The notes under the pieces: model-generated
The model's input: the letters and a program-made list of their open reading frames with translations, nothing else
Databases searched by the model: none
Told to the model about the DNA's origin: nothing
Source of the DNA: an uncultured Eubacteriales bacterium
GTDB lineage: Bacteria; Bacillota; Clostridia; Oscillospirales; Acutalibacteraceae
DNA: 49,951 nt
Assembly: GCA_900315285.1 (NCBI GenBank)
Contig: OMYO01000010.1
Location: 1-49,951, forward strand
Direction of reading: 5' to 3'
Shown: one piece after another, positions 24,020-33,195 of the stretch
Layout: the number at the start of each line of letters is the position of its first letter
Numbering within the stretch: position 1 is the stretch's first letter
Program-made: the position numbers and the translations under genes

Positions 24020-25453
24020 ATGGCTAAAGACAGTTACGAAACTCCCCTGAACTCGCGGTATGCGAGCAAGGAAATGCAGTATATCTTCTCCCCGGACTTC
24101 AAGTTCCGCACCTGGAGAAGACTCTGGATTGCCCTCGCCGAGAGCGAGAAGGAGCTGGGTCTCAACATCACCGACGAGCAGATCGCCGAGCTGAAGGCCC
24201 ACAAGGATGACATCAACTATGAGGTGGCACAGGAGCGGGAGAAACTCGTCCGCCACGACGTCATGTCCCATGTCTATGCCTACGGTGTCCAGTGCCCGAA
24301 GGCAAAGGGCATTATCCATCTCGGCGCCACATCCTGCTACGTCGGCGACAACACCGACGTCATCAAGATGACCGAGGGTCTCCGCCTCGTGGAGAAGAAA
24401 CTCGTAAACCTCATGAACAAGCTCTCCCAGTTTGCCCTTGAATATAAAGATATGCCGACGCTGGGCTTCACCCACTATCAGCCGGCACAGCCCACCACAG
24501 TTGGCAAGCGCGCCTCCCTTTGGCTGCAGGACATCCTCCTCGACTACTACGAGGTGGAGCACCGCCTTGAGAACATGCGTCTCCTGGGCTCCAAGGGAAC
24601 CACCGGCACACAGGCCTCGTTCATGGACCTCTTTGAGGGCGACGAGGAGAAAATTCGCCAGCTGGACCAGAAGGTCGCAGAGAAGATGGGCTTCCACTCC
24701 TGCTTCCCGGTCTCCGGCCAGACCTATTCCCGCAAACTCGACTATCAGGTCGTCTCCGTGCTGTCCGGCATCTGCCAGTCCGCTTACAAGTTCGGCGGCG
24801 ACATGCGCCTGCTCCAGCACATGAAGGAAATTGAGGAGCCCTTCGAGAAAAACCAGATCGGTTCCTCCGCCATGGCCTATAAGAGAAACCCCATGCGGTC
24901 CGAACGCATCTGCTCCCTGTCCCGGTTCGTCATGTGTGACGCCGAGAACCCGGCCATGACCGCCTCCACCCAGTGGCTCGAGCGGACTCTCGACGACTCC
25001 GCAAACAAGCGCCTCAGCGTCTCCGAGGCCTTCCTTGCCACCGACGCTGTCCTGGAACTCTACATCAACGTGGTCTCCGGCCTTGTTGTCTACCCGAAGA
25101 TGATCGAGAAGCACCTCCTCGAGGAGCTCCCGTTCATGGCCACCGAGAACATCATGATGGAGGCCGTCAAGAAGGGCGGAGACCGTCAGGAACTCCACGA
25201 GCGCATCCGTGTCCATTCTATGGAGGCCGGAAAAGTCGTCAAAGTCGAGGGCGGCAAGAATGATCTTCTGGAGCGCATTGCTGCTGACCCGGCATTCGGC
25301 ATGACCCTGCCGGAGCTCGAGTCTGTTATGGAGCCAAAGAACTTCATCGGCCGCGCCCCCTCCCAGACCCAGGAGTTTGTGGACCAGTATGTGAAACCGG
25401 TCCTGGAGGAGAAGAAGGACCTTCTCGGCCTCGACGTTGAAATCAACGTATGA
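24020..25453 (+). CDS. purB: Adenylosuccinate lyase
   Basis: This 477-aa lyase catalyses two steps of purine synthesis: release of fumarate from SAICAR and from adenylosuccinate to give AMP. The superfamily signature [10 protein letters not shown] is near residue 283. [14 protein letters not shown] and [12 protein letters not shown], with the catalytic His region, are clear. The start is ATG 24020 ([10 protein letters not shown]); upstream codons overlap the promoter. The ribosome site AAAGGCGG is only moderate. It precedes purA, so the last two steps to AMP are adjacent. Confidence 0.97.
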   Translation: MAKDSYETPLNSRYASKEMQYIFSPDFKFRTWRRLWIALAESEKELGLNITDEQIAELKAHKDDINYEVAQEREKLVRHDVMSHVYAYGVQCPKAKGIIHLGATSCYVGDNTDVIKMTEGLRLVEKKLVNLMNKLSQFALEYKDMPTLGFTHYQPAQPTTVGKRASLWLQDILLDYYEVEHRLENMRLLGSKGTTGTQASFMDLFEGDEEKIRQLDQKVAEKMGFHSCFPVSGQTYSRKLDYQVVSVLSGICQSAYKFGGDMRLLQHMKEIEEPFEKNQIGSSAMAYKRNPMRSERICSLSRFVMCDAENPAMTASTQWLERTLDDSANKRLSVSEAFLATDAVLELYINVVSGLVVYPKMIEKHLLEELPFMATENIMMEAVKKGGDRQELHERIRVHSMEAGKVVKVEGGKNDLLERIAADPAFGMTLPELESVMEPKNFIGRAPSQTQEFVDQYVKPVLEEKKDLLGLDVEINV

Positions 25454-25479
25454 TTCTGGTAAAATAACTCTGTTACAAT

Positions 25480-25517
25480 GCGGTGACGCGCTAAAGTGAC
25501 CCGTCACCGCTCCTTTT
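25480..25517 (+). terminator. Hairpin between purB and purA, possible terminator
   Basis: GCGGTGACG pairs with CGTCACCGC (25480-25510), followed by a weak TCCTTTT. It may partly terminate or attenuate between purB and purA. Confidence 0.55.
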
Positions 25518-25564
25518 ATGAAATCCATTAAACTTTTTCAGTTCCCGTTTCGGAGGTGCCATTC

Positions 25565-26845
25565 ATGGTAAAAGCAATCGTAGGCGCAAACTGGGGCGAC
25601 GAGGGCAAAGGTAAGATCACCGATATGTTTGCCGAGGACGCAGACATCGTCGTTCGCTTTCAGGGCGGTGCCAACGCGGGCCATACGATTATCAACAACT
25701 ACGGACGCTTTGCGCTCCACACCCTTCCTTCCGGAGTCTGCAACCCGGGCACGGTCAACGTCCTGGGCAACGGCATGGCAATTGATGCTGACCGTTTCCT
25801 GAAGGAAATCAAACAGATCACCGACGCCGGTGTTCCGAAACCGGAAATCCTGATCTCGGAGCGCGCTCAGCTCGTCATGCCCTACCATGTCGACTTTGAC
25901 TGCTACGAGGAGGAGCGTCTCGGCAAGGCCGCTTTCGGCTCCACCCATTCCGGCATTGCTCCGTTCTTCTCTGACAAATATGCCAAAATCGGTTTCCAGA
26001 TCAACGAGCTCTACGACGACGAGGGCCTGAAAGAGCATATCCACCGCGTTGTGGAAATCAAGAATCTGCAGCTCGAATACATTTACCACAAACCGGCCAT
26101 CGACGAGGAGGCCCTTTACAACCACCTTGTTGAAGTCCGCGAGGGCATCCGCCCGTATGTGGCCAACACCAACAAATTCCTCCGCGAAGCCGTCAAGGAG
26201 GGCAAGAGCATTCTCCTCGAGGGACAGCTGGGCACCATGAAGGACACCGAGTCCGGCATCTGGCCCATGGTCACCTCTTCACCGACGGTCGCGGGTTACG
26301 GTGCAGTCGGCGCCGCCGGCATCCCTCCGTATGAAATCAAAGATATCTGCTGTGTCACCAAGGCCTACTCCAGCGCCGTCGGCGCCGGTGAGTTCGTCTC
26401 CGAGATCCTCGACGAGGATGAGGCCCAGCAGCTCCGTCTCCACGGCGGTGACAAGGGTGAGTTCGGCGCCACCACCGGCCGTCCGCGCCGCGTCGGCTGG
26501 TATGACACTGTCGCCTCCCGCTACGGCGTCCAGACCCAGGGTGCCACCGAGGTCGCCATGACCGCACTCGACTGCCTCGACTACCTCGAGGAGCTCAAAG
26601 TCTGCGTCGGCTACGAAATTGACGGCGAGGTCACCAAGGAATTCCCCGTCACCCCGCTCCTCAAGAAGGCCAAACCGGTCTACAAGACCTTCAAGGGCTG
26701 GCACTGCGACATCCGCGGCATCCGCGAGTACGACAAGCTCCCGCAGGAGACCCGTGACTATGTCGAGTTTATTGAGAGCGAGCTCGAGACCCCCATCAAG
26801 CTGGTCTCCAATGGCCCGAAGCGTGAAGAGGTCATCTTCCGCTAA
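25565..26845 (+). CDS. purA: Adenylosuccinate synthetase
   Basis: This 426-aa GTP-dependent enzyme joins IMP and aspartate to make adenylosuccinate. The N-terminal phosphate loop GANWGDEGKGKITD, NAGHT and GNGMAID are typical. A GSTHSGIAPFFSDKYAKIG segment replaces the usual GTTGRGIGPAY, a variant I recall from other Clostridia. The start is ATG 25565, 6 nt after GGAGGTG. It acts directly before purB in the pathway. Confidence 0.96.
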   Translation: MVKAIVGANWGDEGKGKITDMFAEDADIVVRFQGGANAGHTIINNYGRFALHTLPSGVCNPGTVNVLGNGMAIDADRFLKEIKQITDAGVPKPEILISERAQLVMPYHVDFDCYEEERLGKAAFGSTHSGIAPFFSDKYAKIGFQINELYDDEGLKEHIHRVVEIKNLQLEYIYHKPAIDEEALYNHLVEVREGIRPYVANTNKFLREAVKEGKSILLEGQLGTMKDTESGIWPMVTSSPTVAGYGAVGAAGIPPYEIKDICCVTKAYSSAVGAGEFVSEILDEDEAQQLRLHGGDKGEFGATTGRPRRVGWYDTVASRYGVQTQGATEVAMTALDCLDYLEELKVCVGYEIDGEVTKEFPVTPLLKKAKPVYKTFKGWHCDIRGIREYDKLPQETRDYVEFIESELETPIKLVSNGPKREEVIFR

Positions 26846-26872
26846 TTGCTAAATTTGAATTTTGAATTTTGT

Positions 26873-26915
26873 CCGCTGCGCTCCGAGTAACTGGGGCGCG
26901 GCGGGCTTTGTTTTT
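26873..26915 (+). terminator. purA terminator
   Basis: A 12-bp stem, with two G-U pairs (26873-26884 with 26893-26904), followed by CTTTGTTTTT. Confidence 0.85.
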
Positions 26916-26961
26916 GGGGGAGGACGCGGGTCTTATCCAGCCACTCCATCGCCCCCTCTCC

Positions 26962-26990
26962 TTGAACAACCCAACCATTTCCCGTATAAT
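26962..26990 (+). promoter_or_regulatory. guaA promoter
   Basis: TTGAAC (26962-26967) and TATAAT (26985-26990) with 17-bp spacing, about 32 bp before the start. No purine riboswitch is visible in the short leader. Confidence 0.82.
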
Positions 26991-27022
26991 ATTCAAAACT
27001 GCTTTTGAAAAGGGGTAACGCT

Positions 27023-28612
27023 ATGGCGAATCAGCATGAGAAGATCCTCGTTCTGGACTTCGGCGGACAGTATAACCAGCTCATTGCCCGGCGGGTGCGT
27101 GAGGAGCATGTCTATGCAGAGGTGCTCTCCTATACGACTCCGCTGGAGGAAATCAAGGCAAAGGGCTACAAGGGCATCATCTTTACGGGTGGCCCGCAGA
27201 GTGTCTTCAAAGAGGATTCTCCTAGCTACGACCCTGCTATCTTTGAGCTTGGCATCCCGATCCTTGGCATCTGCTACGGTGCACAGTTCATGGCGCACGC
27301 CCTTGGCGGAACTGTCAAGACGGCTCCGGTCAGTGAGTACGGCCACACCGAGGTCGTTGTTGACAGCCATGCGGGTCTCCTTGAGAAGGTCGCCACAGAC
27401 AACGTCACGGAGGAAGAATCCGGCTGTGCGGAAAAAGGCCACTCCATTTTCTGGATGAGCCATACGGATTACATTTCCGAGGCACCGGAAGGCTTCACTG
27501 TCACAGCCCACACGGACAATTGCCCCATCGCCGCCATGGAGAACCCGGACAAGCAGCTCTATGCAGTCCAGTTCCATCCGGAAGTCGTCCACTCCAAGGA
27601 GGGCAAGAAGATCTTCAAGAAGTTTGTCATGGAGATCTGCGGCTGCGCCGGTGACTGGCAAATGGACACCTTCGTCACGGACACCATCAAGGAAATCCGG
27701 GAGAAGGTCGGAGACGGCAAGGTTCTCTGCGCACTCTCCGGCGGTGTCGACAGCTCCGTCGCCGCAGTCCTGCTCTCGAAAGCGGTGGGTAAGCAGCTGA
27801 CCTGCGTCTTCGTCGACCACGGCCTGCTCCGCAAGAATGAGGGCGACGAGGTTGAGGCGGTCTTCGGACCCGAGGGTCCCTATGAGCTCAACTTCGTCCG
27901 CGTCAACGCGCAGGACCGTTTTTATAGCAAGCTGGCGGGCGTCACAGAGCCCGAGAAGAAGCGCCATATCATCGGCGAAGAATTCATTCGTGTCTTTGAG
28001 GATGAGGCGAAGAAAATCGGCAAGGTGGACTACCTGGTTCAGGGCACCATCTACCCGGACGTCATTGAGTCCGGTCTCGGCAAGGCCGCGGTCATCAAGT
28101 CCCACCACAACGTGGGCGGTCTGCCGGACCATGTCGACTTTAAGGAAATCATTGAGCCTCTGCGTCTGCTCTTCAAGGACGAGGTACGCAAGGTAGGACA
28201 GACCCTGGGCATTCCGGACTACCTCGTGTTCCGGCAGCCGTTCCCGGGTCCGGGCCTTGGAATCCGCATCATCGGGGAAATCACCCCGGAGAAGGTCAAA
28301 ATGGTCCAGGACGCAGACGCCATTTACCGCGAGGAAATTGCCAACGCAGGTCTCGACCGCAGCATCAGCCAGTACTTTGCCGCCCTCACAAACATGCGGA
28401 GCGTCGGCGTTATGGGCGATGCACGAACCTACGACTACGCCATAGCTCTCCGCGGCGTCATAACCTCTGACTTCATGACCGCTGAGGCGGCCAACATCCC
28501 GTGGGAGGTTCTGCAGAAAGTTACATCGCGCATCATCAATGAGGTGAGCCATGTGAACCGCGTCATGTATGATCTGACGCAGAAGCCGCCGGGAACCATT
28601 GAATTTGAATAA
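27023..28612 (+). CDS. guaA: GMP synthase (glutamine-hydrolysing)
   Basis: This 529-aa enzyme converts XMP to GMP using ATP and glutamine ammonia. The N-terminal glutamine amidotransferase domain has LGICYGAQ with the nucleophile Cys84 and FHPEV with the catalytic His and Glu. The ATP pyrophosphatase domain has SGGVDSS, and the C-terminal dimerisation domain ends GTIEFE. The start is ATG 27023 after AAAGGGG. With purB and purA nearby, this cluster covers the branches from IMP to AMP and GMP (guaB is not in the window). Confidence 0.97.
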   Translation: MANQHEKILVLDFGGQYNQLIARRVREEHVYAEVLSYTTPLEEIKAKGYKGIIFTGGPQSVFKEDSPSYDPAIFELGIPILGICYGAQFMAHALGGTVKTAPVSEYGHTEVVVDSHAGLLEKVATDNVTEEESGCAEKGHSIFWMSHTDYISEAPEGFTVTAHTDNCPIAAMENPDKQLYAVQFHPEVVHSKEGKKIFKKFVMEICGCAGDWQMDTFVTDTIKEIREKVGDGKVLCALSGGVDSSVAAVLLSKAVGKQLTCVFVDHGLLRKNEGDEVEAVFGPEGPYELNFVRVNAQDRFYSKLAGVTEPEKKRHIIGEEFIRVFEDEAKKIGKVDYLVQGTIYPDVIESGLGKAAVIKSHHNVGGLPDHVDFKEIIEPLRLLFKDEVRKVGQTLGIPDYLVFRQPFPGPGLGIRIIGEITPEKVKMVQDADAIYREEIANAGLDRSISQYFAALTNMRSVGVMGDARTYDYAIALRGVITSDFMTAEAANIPWEVLQKVTSRIINEVSHVNRVMYDLTQKPPGTIEFE

Positions 28613-28617
28613 TGAAT

Positions 28618-28659
28618 GCCATGCACAGCATCCATCCTGTGCATGGCTTATCTTGTCTT
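28618..28659 (+). terminator. guaA terminator
   Basis: An 11-bp perfect stem (28618-28628 with 28637-28647), followed by a T-rich run with a few interruptions. Confidence 0.82.
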
Positions 28660-28672
28660 ATAGACGCATTTT

Positions 28673-28702
28673 AAAGAAGCTGGTAATACCAGCTTCTTTT
28701 AC
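28673..28702 (+). terminator. Second terminator-like hairpin with a TGGTAATACCA core
   Basis: AAAGAAGCTGG pairs with CCAGCTTCTTT across TAATA, followed by TTTA. The centre, CTGGTAATACCAG, also matches a GntR-type operator (T-N-G-T-N3-A-C-N-A). Confidence 0.7.
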
Positions 28703-28712
28703 ATCTGCTTTT

Positions 28713-28734
28713 GTTTGTTATATCAATAACAAAC
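28713..28734. promoter_or_regulatory. Perfect 9-4-9 dyad upstream of the flavin reductase
   Basis: GTTTGTTAT, a 4-nt spacer and ATAACAAAC form a perfect inverted repeat in the leader region of the gene at 28859. It could be an operator. No convincing promoter was found here. Confidence 0.5.
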
Positions 28735-28789
28735 AGTGGCGTTTGTGCGTACCTACAAACTTTTTGCCCTGACTCCCAATTTGGTTGAA

Positions 28790-28849
28790 CCTCCTTTTCT
28801 CCAGTGGTATCTTCAAGGTGGTAATACCACAGAAAGCTGGAAAAGGAGG
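28790..28849 (+). promoter_or_regulatory. Ribosome-binding-site hairpin in the flavin reductase leader
   Basis: CCTCCTTTT-ct-CCAG (28790-28804) is complementary to CTGGAAAAGGAGG (28837-28849), which contains the Shine-Dalgarno sequence of the gene at 28859. An inner stem GTGGTAT/ATACCAC (28804-28810 with 28824-28830) fits inside. Folding would hide the ribosome site. A palindrome GTGGTAATACCAC (28818-28830) in the same stretch offers an alternative fold or a protein site. Confidence 0.6.
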
Positions 28850-28858
28850 AAGTTGGAA

Positions 28859-29584
28859 ATGAAGGATATTCCACTGCGCATTCTCTCTATCATAGAGGCA
28901 CCATCGGCCAAGACATTTCGTATGAAATACTACGGCAAGGAGGAAATGCCCGCATTTCGCGCAGGACAGTACTTTTTTGCAAGCATCGGCTCCGGAGAGG
29001 AGAAAACCACTCTTCCCTGTATGATTTCCTCTGCCCCTGCCACTCTGGAAGAATCCAATTGCCTGGAAATTACTGTCCCTTGCAGGAAGGACGATCCGCT
29101 CGGCAGTTATATCCATAAGAACTGGCGAACCGGTACTGTGCTTACTCTCAGTGGTCCCTGTGGAGATTTTTATTATGAGAACGCCCGGGACGGTTCTGAT
29201 ATCGTTGCCATAGCCTCTGGCAATGGAATTACTCCCATCCGATCAATGGCTCTGGATATGATTCGCACCGGTGGACCTCAGCAGATGACTATTCTCTATG
29301 GCGGTGAGAATTCAGAGGATTTACTGTTCGACACAGATCTGGAATTTTTGGCAAAGCGCTTGAAGGGCAGACTAAAACTGCATCGCCTCCTGACCAAGGA
29401 AAAACGGAGCGGATACGAGAGTGGATCCCTCACGCGGAATCTCTTCGAAAAGGCCTGCGGCTCGCTGGAGGGAAAGACGATTTTCCTGTCCGGCACCCCT
29501 AAGATGACCAGCGTGGTGCGGGAACTTCTTGACGAGCTGGGAGTTCCGGAGACTGCCATCCGGGAACAGATTTGCACAGCATAA
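28859..29584 (+). CDS. FAD/NAD(P)-binding oxidoreductase (ferredoxin/flavodoxin reductase-like)
   Basis: This 241-aa protein has the two-domain ferredoxin-reductase fold. The FAD domain has FRAGQYF and MISSAPA (in place of the usual RxYS motif). The NAD(P) domain has ASGNGITPIRSM and, near the end, FLSGTPKM. There is no iron-sulfur or haem domain, so it must pass electrons to a separate partner such as a flavodoxin. The first Arg of RPYS is missing, so FAD binding may differ. The start is ATG 28859 with GGAGG 9 nt upstream, in a self-complementary leader. It has its own terminator. Confidence 0.85.
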   Translation: MKDIPLRILSIIEAPSAKTFRMKYYGKEEMPAFRAGQYFFASIGSGEEKTTLPCMISSAPATLEESNCLEITVPCRKDDPLGSYIHKNWRTGTVLTLSGPCGDFYYENARDGSDIVAIASGNGITPIRSMALDMIRTGGPQQMTILYGGENSEDLLFDTDLEFLAKRLKGRLKLHRLLTKEKRSGYESGSLTRNLFEKACGSLEGKTIFLSGTPKMTSVVRELLDELGVPETAIREQICTA

Positions 29585-29587
29585 AAT

Positions 29588-29636
29588 AAAGGACTGTATC
29601 AAAACGGCAAAAGCCATTTGGTACAGTCCTTTTTTG
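29588..29636 (+). terminator. Flavin reductase terminator
   Basis: AAGGACTGTA pairs with TACAGTCCTT across a long loop that can itself pair (GGC/GCC), followed by TTTTTT. GGGCGATTCAG follows directly at 29638. Confidence 0.88.
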
Positions 29637-29677
29637 TGGGCGATTCAGTCTGTTTTTGGCCGCTGATACAGGTCGTG

Positions 29678-29690
29678 CTGGTATTACCAG
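29678..29690. promoter_or_regulatory. Palindrome CTGGTATTACCAG
   Basis: A perfect 13-bp palindrome of GntR type, one of four such dyads in the window (19491, 28680, 28818 and here). It lies between two convergent genes, so it is not at an obvious promoter. Confidence 0.45.
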
Positions 29691-29782
29691 ATACTGCCCT
29701 TATTAAACTGCAAGGGCAGAGGGAGAAAAAGAATATTTGAAGTTGTCGATTTTGTCAGTTGTAATTGACAAAAATAGGAAAA

Positions 29783-30943
29783 TCAAAATGCTGCCTCAAA
29801 AATCTCCATGACATCTTCCTTCGACAGTGGCATAAAGCAACCTTCACAGCCGTCAGCAGCCTTCTCGGCCATCTTCTCGAAGTTCGACTTCTCGGTGATG
29901 CCGACCTCGCGCAGTGTCGACGGCATTTCCATGGTCTCGAAGAAGAACTCCCGGGTCTTGGCAATGGCCTCTTTGGCGACTGCCAGGTCGTCGTCACCAG
30001 TGAGATCCCATACGTTTCTGCCATATACGGCGAACACCGGAGCGGTCTTCTCGTCCAGAATATGCTCCATCCACACCGGGGTCAGGATGGCAAGACCCTG
30101 GCCGTGGGTGATGTCGTAGAAGGCAGAGAGCTCGTGCTCCATGGGGTGGACACACCATTCCGGCGCGTTGCCTACGCGGGTCAGTCCATTGATGGCGTGC
30201 GATGCAGCCCACATCAAATTGGCACGGGCGTCATAGTTATCCGGCTCATTCAGCGCAATGGGTCCATATTTGATCATGGTCTTCAGGAGTCCTTCGCCAA
30301 AACGCTTCGGAACGTCGGCACCCTCTTCAAAACTGAAATAGTTTTCAAACGTGTGACTCATCATGTCGGCAGTACCTGCAGCAGTCTGCTTCTTGGAGAC
30401 CGAGTAGGTATACGTCGGATCCAGAACGGACATGGTGGGTTTCAGACACTCGGCTGCGGTGCCCCACTTCTCGTTTTTCGACATGTCGGAGATGACAGCA
30501 AATTCATCCATCTCCGAACCGGTGGCCGAGAGGGTCAGGACGGAATAGATGGGAAGGGCGGCCTTGATTTTCGGCGGGTCAAGGACCAGATCCCAGGCGT
30601 CCCCGTCGTATTTTGCACCGGCAGCTACGACCTTGGCGCAGTCGATGGTGGAACCGCCGCCGATGGCGAGGACCATGTCAATGCCCTCATCCTTGCAGAG
30701 GTCGACACCTTTGCGGACCGTCTCAATTCTCGGGTTCGGCTCAACGCCGGAGAGCTCGTAGATTTTCAGGCTGGCATCCGTCAGGATCTGCACGGCGGAG
30801 TCATAAATTCCGTTGCGCTTGATGCTGCCGCCGCCATAGACCAGCAGCACTTTTTCTCCGCTGTCCCGGAGCTCCGAGAGGTGGGATATTTGACCTTTGC
30901 CGAAGTGGATTCTTGTCGGCACATAGAAGCTGAAATTATACAT
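29783..30943 (-). CDS. Iron-containing alcohol dehydrogenase (butanol dehydrogenase type)
   Basis: This 386-aa group III dehydrogenase reduces aldehydes such as butyraldehyde to alcohols with NAD(P)H. The nucleotide loop GGGS and VLAIGGGSTID are clear. Metal ligands fit the Asp in GTADMMSHTF and His residues in CVHPMEHELSAFYDITHGQGLA. The length is typical of BdhA/YqhD proteins. AGGAGG lies 10 nt before the ATG. A possible promoter on the minus strand has TATAAT (about 30979-30984) with a poorly spaced -35. Confidence 0.92.
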   Translation of the reverse strand: MYNFSFYVPTRIHFGKGQISHLSELRDSGEKVLLVYGGGSIKRNGIYDSAVQILTDASLKIYELSGVEPNPRIETVRKGVDLCKDEGIDMVLAIGGGSTIDCAKVVAAGAKYDGDAWDLVLDPPKIKAALPIYSVLTLSATGSEMDEFAVISDMSKNEKWGTAAECLKPTMSVLDPTYTYSVSKKQTAAGTADMMSHTFENYFSFEEGADVPKRFGEGLLKTMIKYGPIALNEPDNYDARANLMWAASHAINGLTRVGNAPEWCVHPMEHELSAFYDITHGQGLAILTPVWMEHILDEKTAPVFAVYGRNVWDLTGDDDLAVAKEAIAKTREFFFETMEMPSTLREVGITEKSNFEKMAEKAADGCEGCFMPLSKEDVMEIFEAAF

Positions 30944-31042
30944 AGAATAGAATTCCTCCTCGCAGGATTGATAATTCCATTATACGTTACGGAATTGATA
31001 AATTGTTAACGAAGGACGCGATTCACTTGATTTCCTGAGATA

Positions 31043-31660
31043 TTACCGGACAAAATTCGTGAACAAATGCTCATTGTCCGGATGCTCAATGCCGTTCTGT
31101 TTTCCAAGGTCAATGACCTTTAAAAGCCATGCCATATTTTTGCCGAGATTGTACATGGTGTTGAGACCCTCGACATCCTCTGTAACCTGCTCTGCGGCTG
31201 CACCGAAAACGTGGTTCCAGTAGGTGGAGGAGACGATAGGCATCTGGTTAATAGAGAAGTACTTGTTGATGACATCCATGGTGCAGACCTGACCATTGCG
31301 GCGGGCGCTGGAGATGGCAGCAGCCGGCTTGAATGCCAGCTTATCTCCGGCGGAGTAGAACAGGCGGTCCATGAAGGTGAGAAGCCGTCCAGAGGGATGG
31401 GCGTAGTAGACGGGACATCCGAAGATGAAACCGTCAGCTTCTGCCGCTTTTTCGGCGAACTCGTTGACGCAGTCGTCAAAAACGCATTTGCCGAGCGTGG
31501 AACATTTTCCACAGGCAATGCAGTCTGTCATGGGGCGATTGCCGATGAAAAAGATCTCAGACTTAATGCCCTCCTCGGAGAGAGAACGGGCAATTTCATT
31601 GAGAGCAGCGTTAGTACAGCCCTGTGGATGGGAACTTCCATTTACCAAAAGAACTTTCAT
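31043..31660 (-). CDS. Flavodoxin-fold NAD(P)H-dependent oxidoreductase
   Basis: This 205-aa protein has the flavodoxin/FMN reductase start KVLLVNGSSHPQGCTNAAL (FMN phosphate loop) and FGCPVYYAHPSG. A Cys cluster CIACGKCSTLGKC follows residue 46, typical of this family in anaerobes. It probably binds FMN and reduces quinones, metals or nitro compounds. GAGAGG precedes the ATG. It lies 99 nt upstream of the alcohol dehydrogenase in the same direction, and both may be co-transcribed. Confidence 0.87.
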   Translation of the reverse strand: MKVLLVNGSSHPQGCTNAALNEIARSLSEEGIKSEIFFIGNRPMTDCIACGKCSTLGKCVFDDCVNEFAEKAAEADGFIFGCPVYYAHPSGRLLTFMDRLFYSAGDKLAFKPAAAISSARRNGQVCTMDVINKYFSINQMPIVSSTYWNHVFGAAAEQVTEDVEGLNTMYNLGKNMAWLLKVIDLGKQNGIEHPDNEHLFTNFVR

Positions 31661-31763
31661 TGTGGATACCTCTCTTATGAAAATGATGAAAATTTTGCAG
31701 ATATTCGCCTTTTATTTTAATAAAAAGCTGTTGTATTTTGAAGTACAAATCAAGGGCAATCTA

Positions 31764-31793
31764 TTGACTTGTTGCCAAATTATGAATTATTAT
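31764..31793 (+). promoter_or_regulatory. Promoter of the ATP-grasp operon
   Basis: TTGACT (31764-31769) and TATTAT (31788-31793) are spaced 18 bp. The predicted start, about 31800, is just before the leader hairpin. Confidence 0.6.
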
Positions 31794-31806
31794 TTTTATA
31801 CAGACA

Positions 31807-31852
31807 ACAGGGCAACGGGGCCAAATTGGCCCCGTTGCCCTGTCTTATTTTT
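31807..31852 (+). terminator. Terminator-like hairpin in the leader of the ATP-grasp operon (possible attenuator)
   Basis: A perfect 17-bp GC-rich stem (31807-31823 with 31827-31843) with a 3-nt loop is followed by CTTATTTTT. It lies between the predicted promoter and the AGGAGG of the first gene. No plus-strand gene ends here, so it is most likely an attenuator or RNA-protecting structure, not a gene-end terminator. Confidence 0.7.
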
Positions 31853-31869
31853 CCCAGGAGGTGGAGACA

Positions 31870-33195
31870 ATGGGCGAGAGGGACCTGTCGGCGCTCATTG
31901 AAAACCGCGAGACCATAAATAAACAACTGCAGCGGTATGGCGTCAAATTTGGAATTTACAAAAACGGGAACTTTGAGGAACGGTTCTTTCCGTTTGATCC
32001 GGTCCCGAGGATCATTACACACAGCGACTACGAGAAATTGGAGAAGGGTCTGACACAGCGCGTCACAGCGCTCAACGCCTTCCTCGCGGATATTTACGGC
32101 GAGGGCCATATTGTGAAGGACGGCATTGTGCCGGAGTCCTTCGTGTATGGATCCCCCGGCTATCTGGCCCAGTGCGAGGGCCTGAAGCCTCCAAAAGGCA
32201 TTTTCGCACACATTGCGGGAATTGACCTGGTCCAGGCGGATGACGGCTCCTGGGTCATTCTGGAGGACAATCTGCGGATTCCCTCCGGGGCATCTTACCC
32301 GCTCATTGCCCGCCATCTCTGTCGGCGATGCAGCCCCATTACCTTCAAGAACAACCGCATCATGGACAACCGGAATTACGGCGTCCTCCTAAAACAGACC
32401 ATGGACAACGTGAACACCGGTGGCATCAATGTCATTTTTACGCCCGGACGTTACAACGCGGCCTACTTCGAACACTCCTATCTTGCAGAGCAGAGCGGTG
32501 CGGTTTTGGCCGAGACGGGCGATCTATTTGTCGACGGCAACAAGGTCTACTACCGAGGCCAGAACGGCCCGGTCCGCGTCGGAGCCATATACCGGCGAGT
32601 CTCTGACGACTTCTTAGACCCGCTGTGCTTCCGGCCCGAGTCTCTTATCGGCATTCCGAACATCATGTCCGCCCTGCGGGCCGGCAATGTCGGGCTCCTG
32701 AACACGCCGGGCAACGGTGTGGCCGACGACAAGGGCATCTATTATTTTGTTCCGAAGATGATCCGGTATTATCTGAACGAGGAGCCCATCCTCCAGAACG
32801 CACCGACCTATCTTCCATATTACGAAGACGACCGAAACTATACCATTGAGCATCTGGATGACCTGGTCATCAAGGACGTCGCGGAGGCGGGCGGATATGG
32901 CGTCCGTTTTGGACGGGACCTGACCCAGGAGCAGAAGAAGGAGATGGTAGCCCGCATTGAGAAGGAACCGCGGCGCTTCATCTCGCAGGAGATCATCAAC
33001 TTCCAGGATCTGCCCATTATCCAGGACGGGAAAATGGTGAATCGCAAAGCGGACCTACGGGCTTTTGTCCTCACGGCGGACAAGGTCCACGTATGGCCCA
33101 GCGGTCTCACCCGTTTCACGACGGACCCCGAGAGTTTCGTCGTCAATTCATCCCAGGGAGGAGGGTTTAAAGACACATGGGTTACTATAACCTGA
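31870..33195 (+). CDS. Circularly permuted ATP-grasp protein (COG2308 type)
   Basis: This 441-aa ATP-grasp protein probably forms an amide or peptide bond using ATP. Family motifs are clear: ILEDNLRIPSGASYPL, YRRVSDDFLDPLCFRPESLIG, LLNTPGNGVADDK and KDVAEAGGYGVRFG. The start is ATG 31870, 8 nt after AGGAGG; a GTG at 31861 overlaps that site. In many bacteria this protein occurs with an alpha-E protein and a transglutaminase, as here. The set was proposed by Iyer, Aravind and colleagues to make or process peptide modifications, but the substrate is unknown. Confidence 0.92.
   Translation: MGERDLSALIENRETINKQLQRYGVKFGIYKNGNFEERFFPFDPVPRIITHSDYEKLEKGLTQRVTALNAFLADIYGEGHIVKDGIVPESFVYGSPGYLAQCEGLKPPKGIFAHIAGIDLVQADDGSWVILEDNLRIPSGASYPLIARHLCRRCSPITFKNNRIMDNRNYGVLLKQTMDNVNTGGINVIFTPGRYNAAYFEHSYLAEQSGAVLAETGDLFVDGNKVYYRGQNGPVRVGAIYRRVSDDFLDPLCFRPESLIGIPNIMSALRAGNVGLLNTPGNGVADDKGIYYFVPKMIRYYLNEEPILQNAPTYLPYYEDDRNYTIEHLDDLVIKDVAEAGGYGVRFGRDLTQEQKKEMVARIEKEPRRFISQEIINFQDLPIIQDGKMVNRKADLRAFVLTADKVHVWPSGLTRFTTDPESFVVNSSQGGGFKDTWVTIT

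Noticed and set aside
23888..25528. Long minus-strand open frame opposite purB
   Set aside because: It mirrors the codon pattern of purB and has no domain motifs; it is a shadow frame.
25454..25564. Independent purA promoter with TACAAT near 25473
   Set aside because: No suitable -35 lies at the right distance, and the sequence could equally be chance; the hairpin after it looks more like a purB terminator.
26846..27022. Purine riboswitch before guaA
   Set aside because: The leader after the guaA promoter is only about 30 nt and no conserved purine-aptamer motifs are visible.
26993..28552. Long minus-strand open frame opposite guaA
   Set aside because: It is a shadow of guaA with no motif or start signal.
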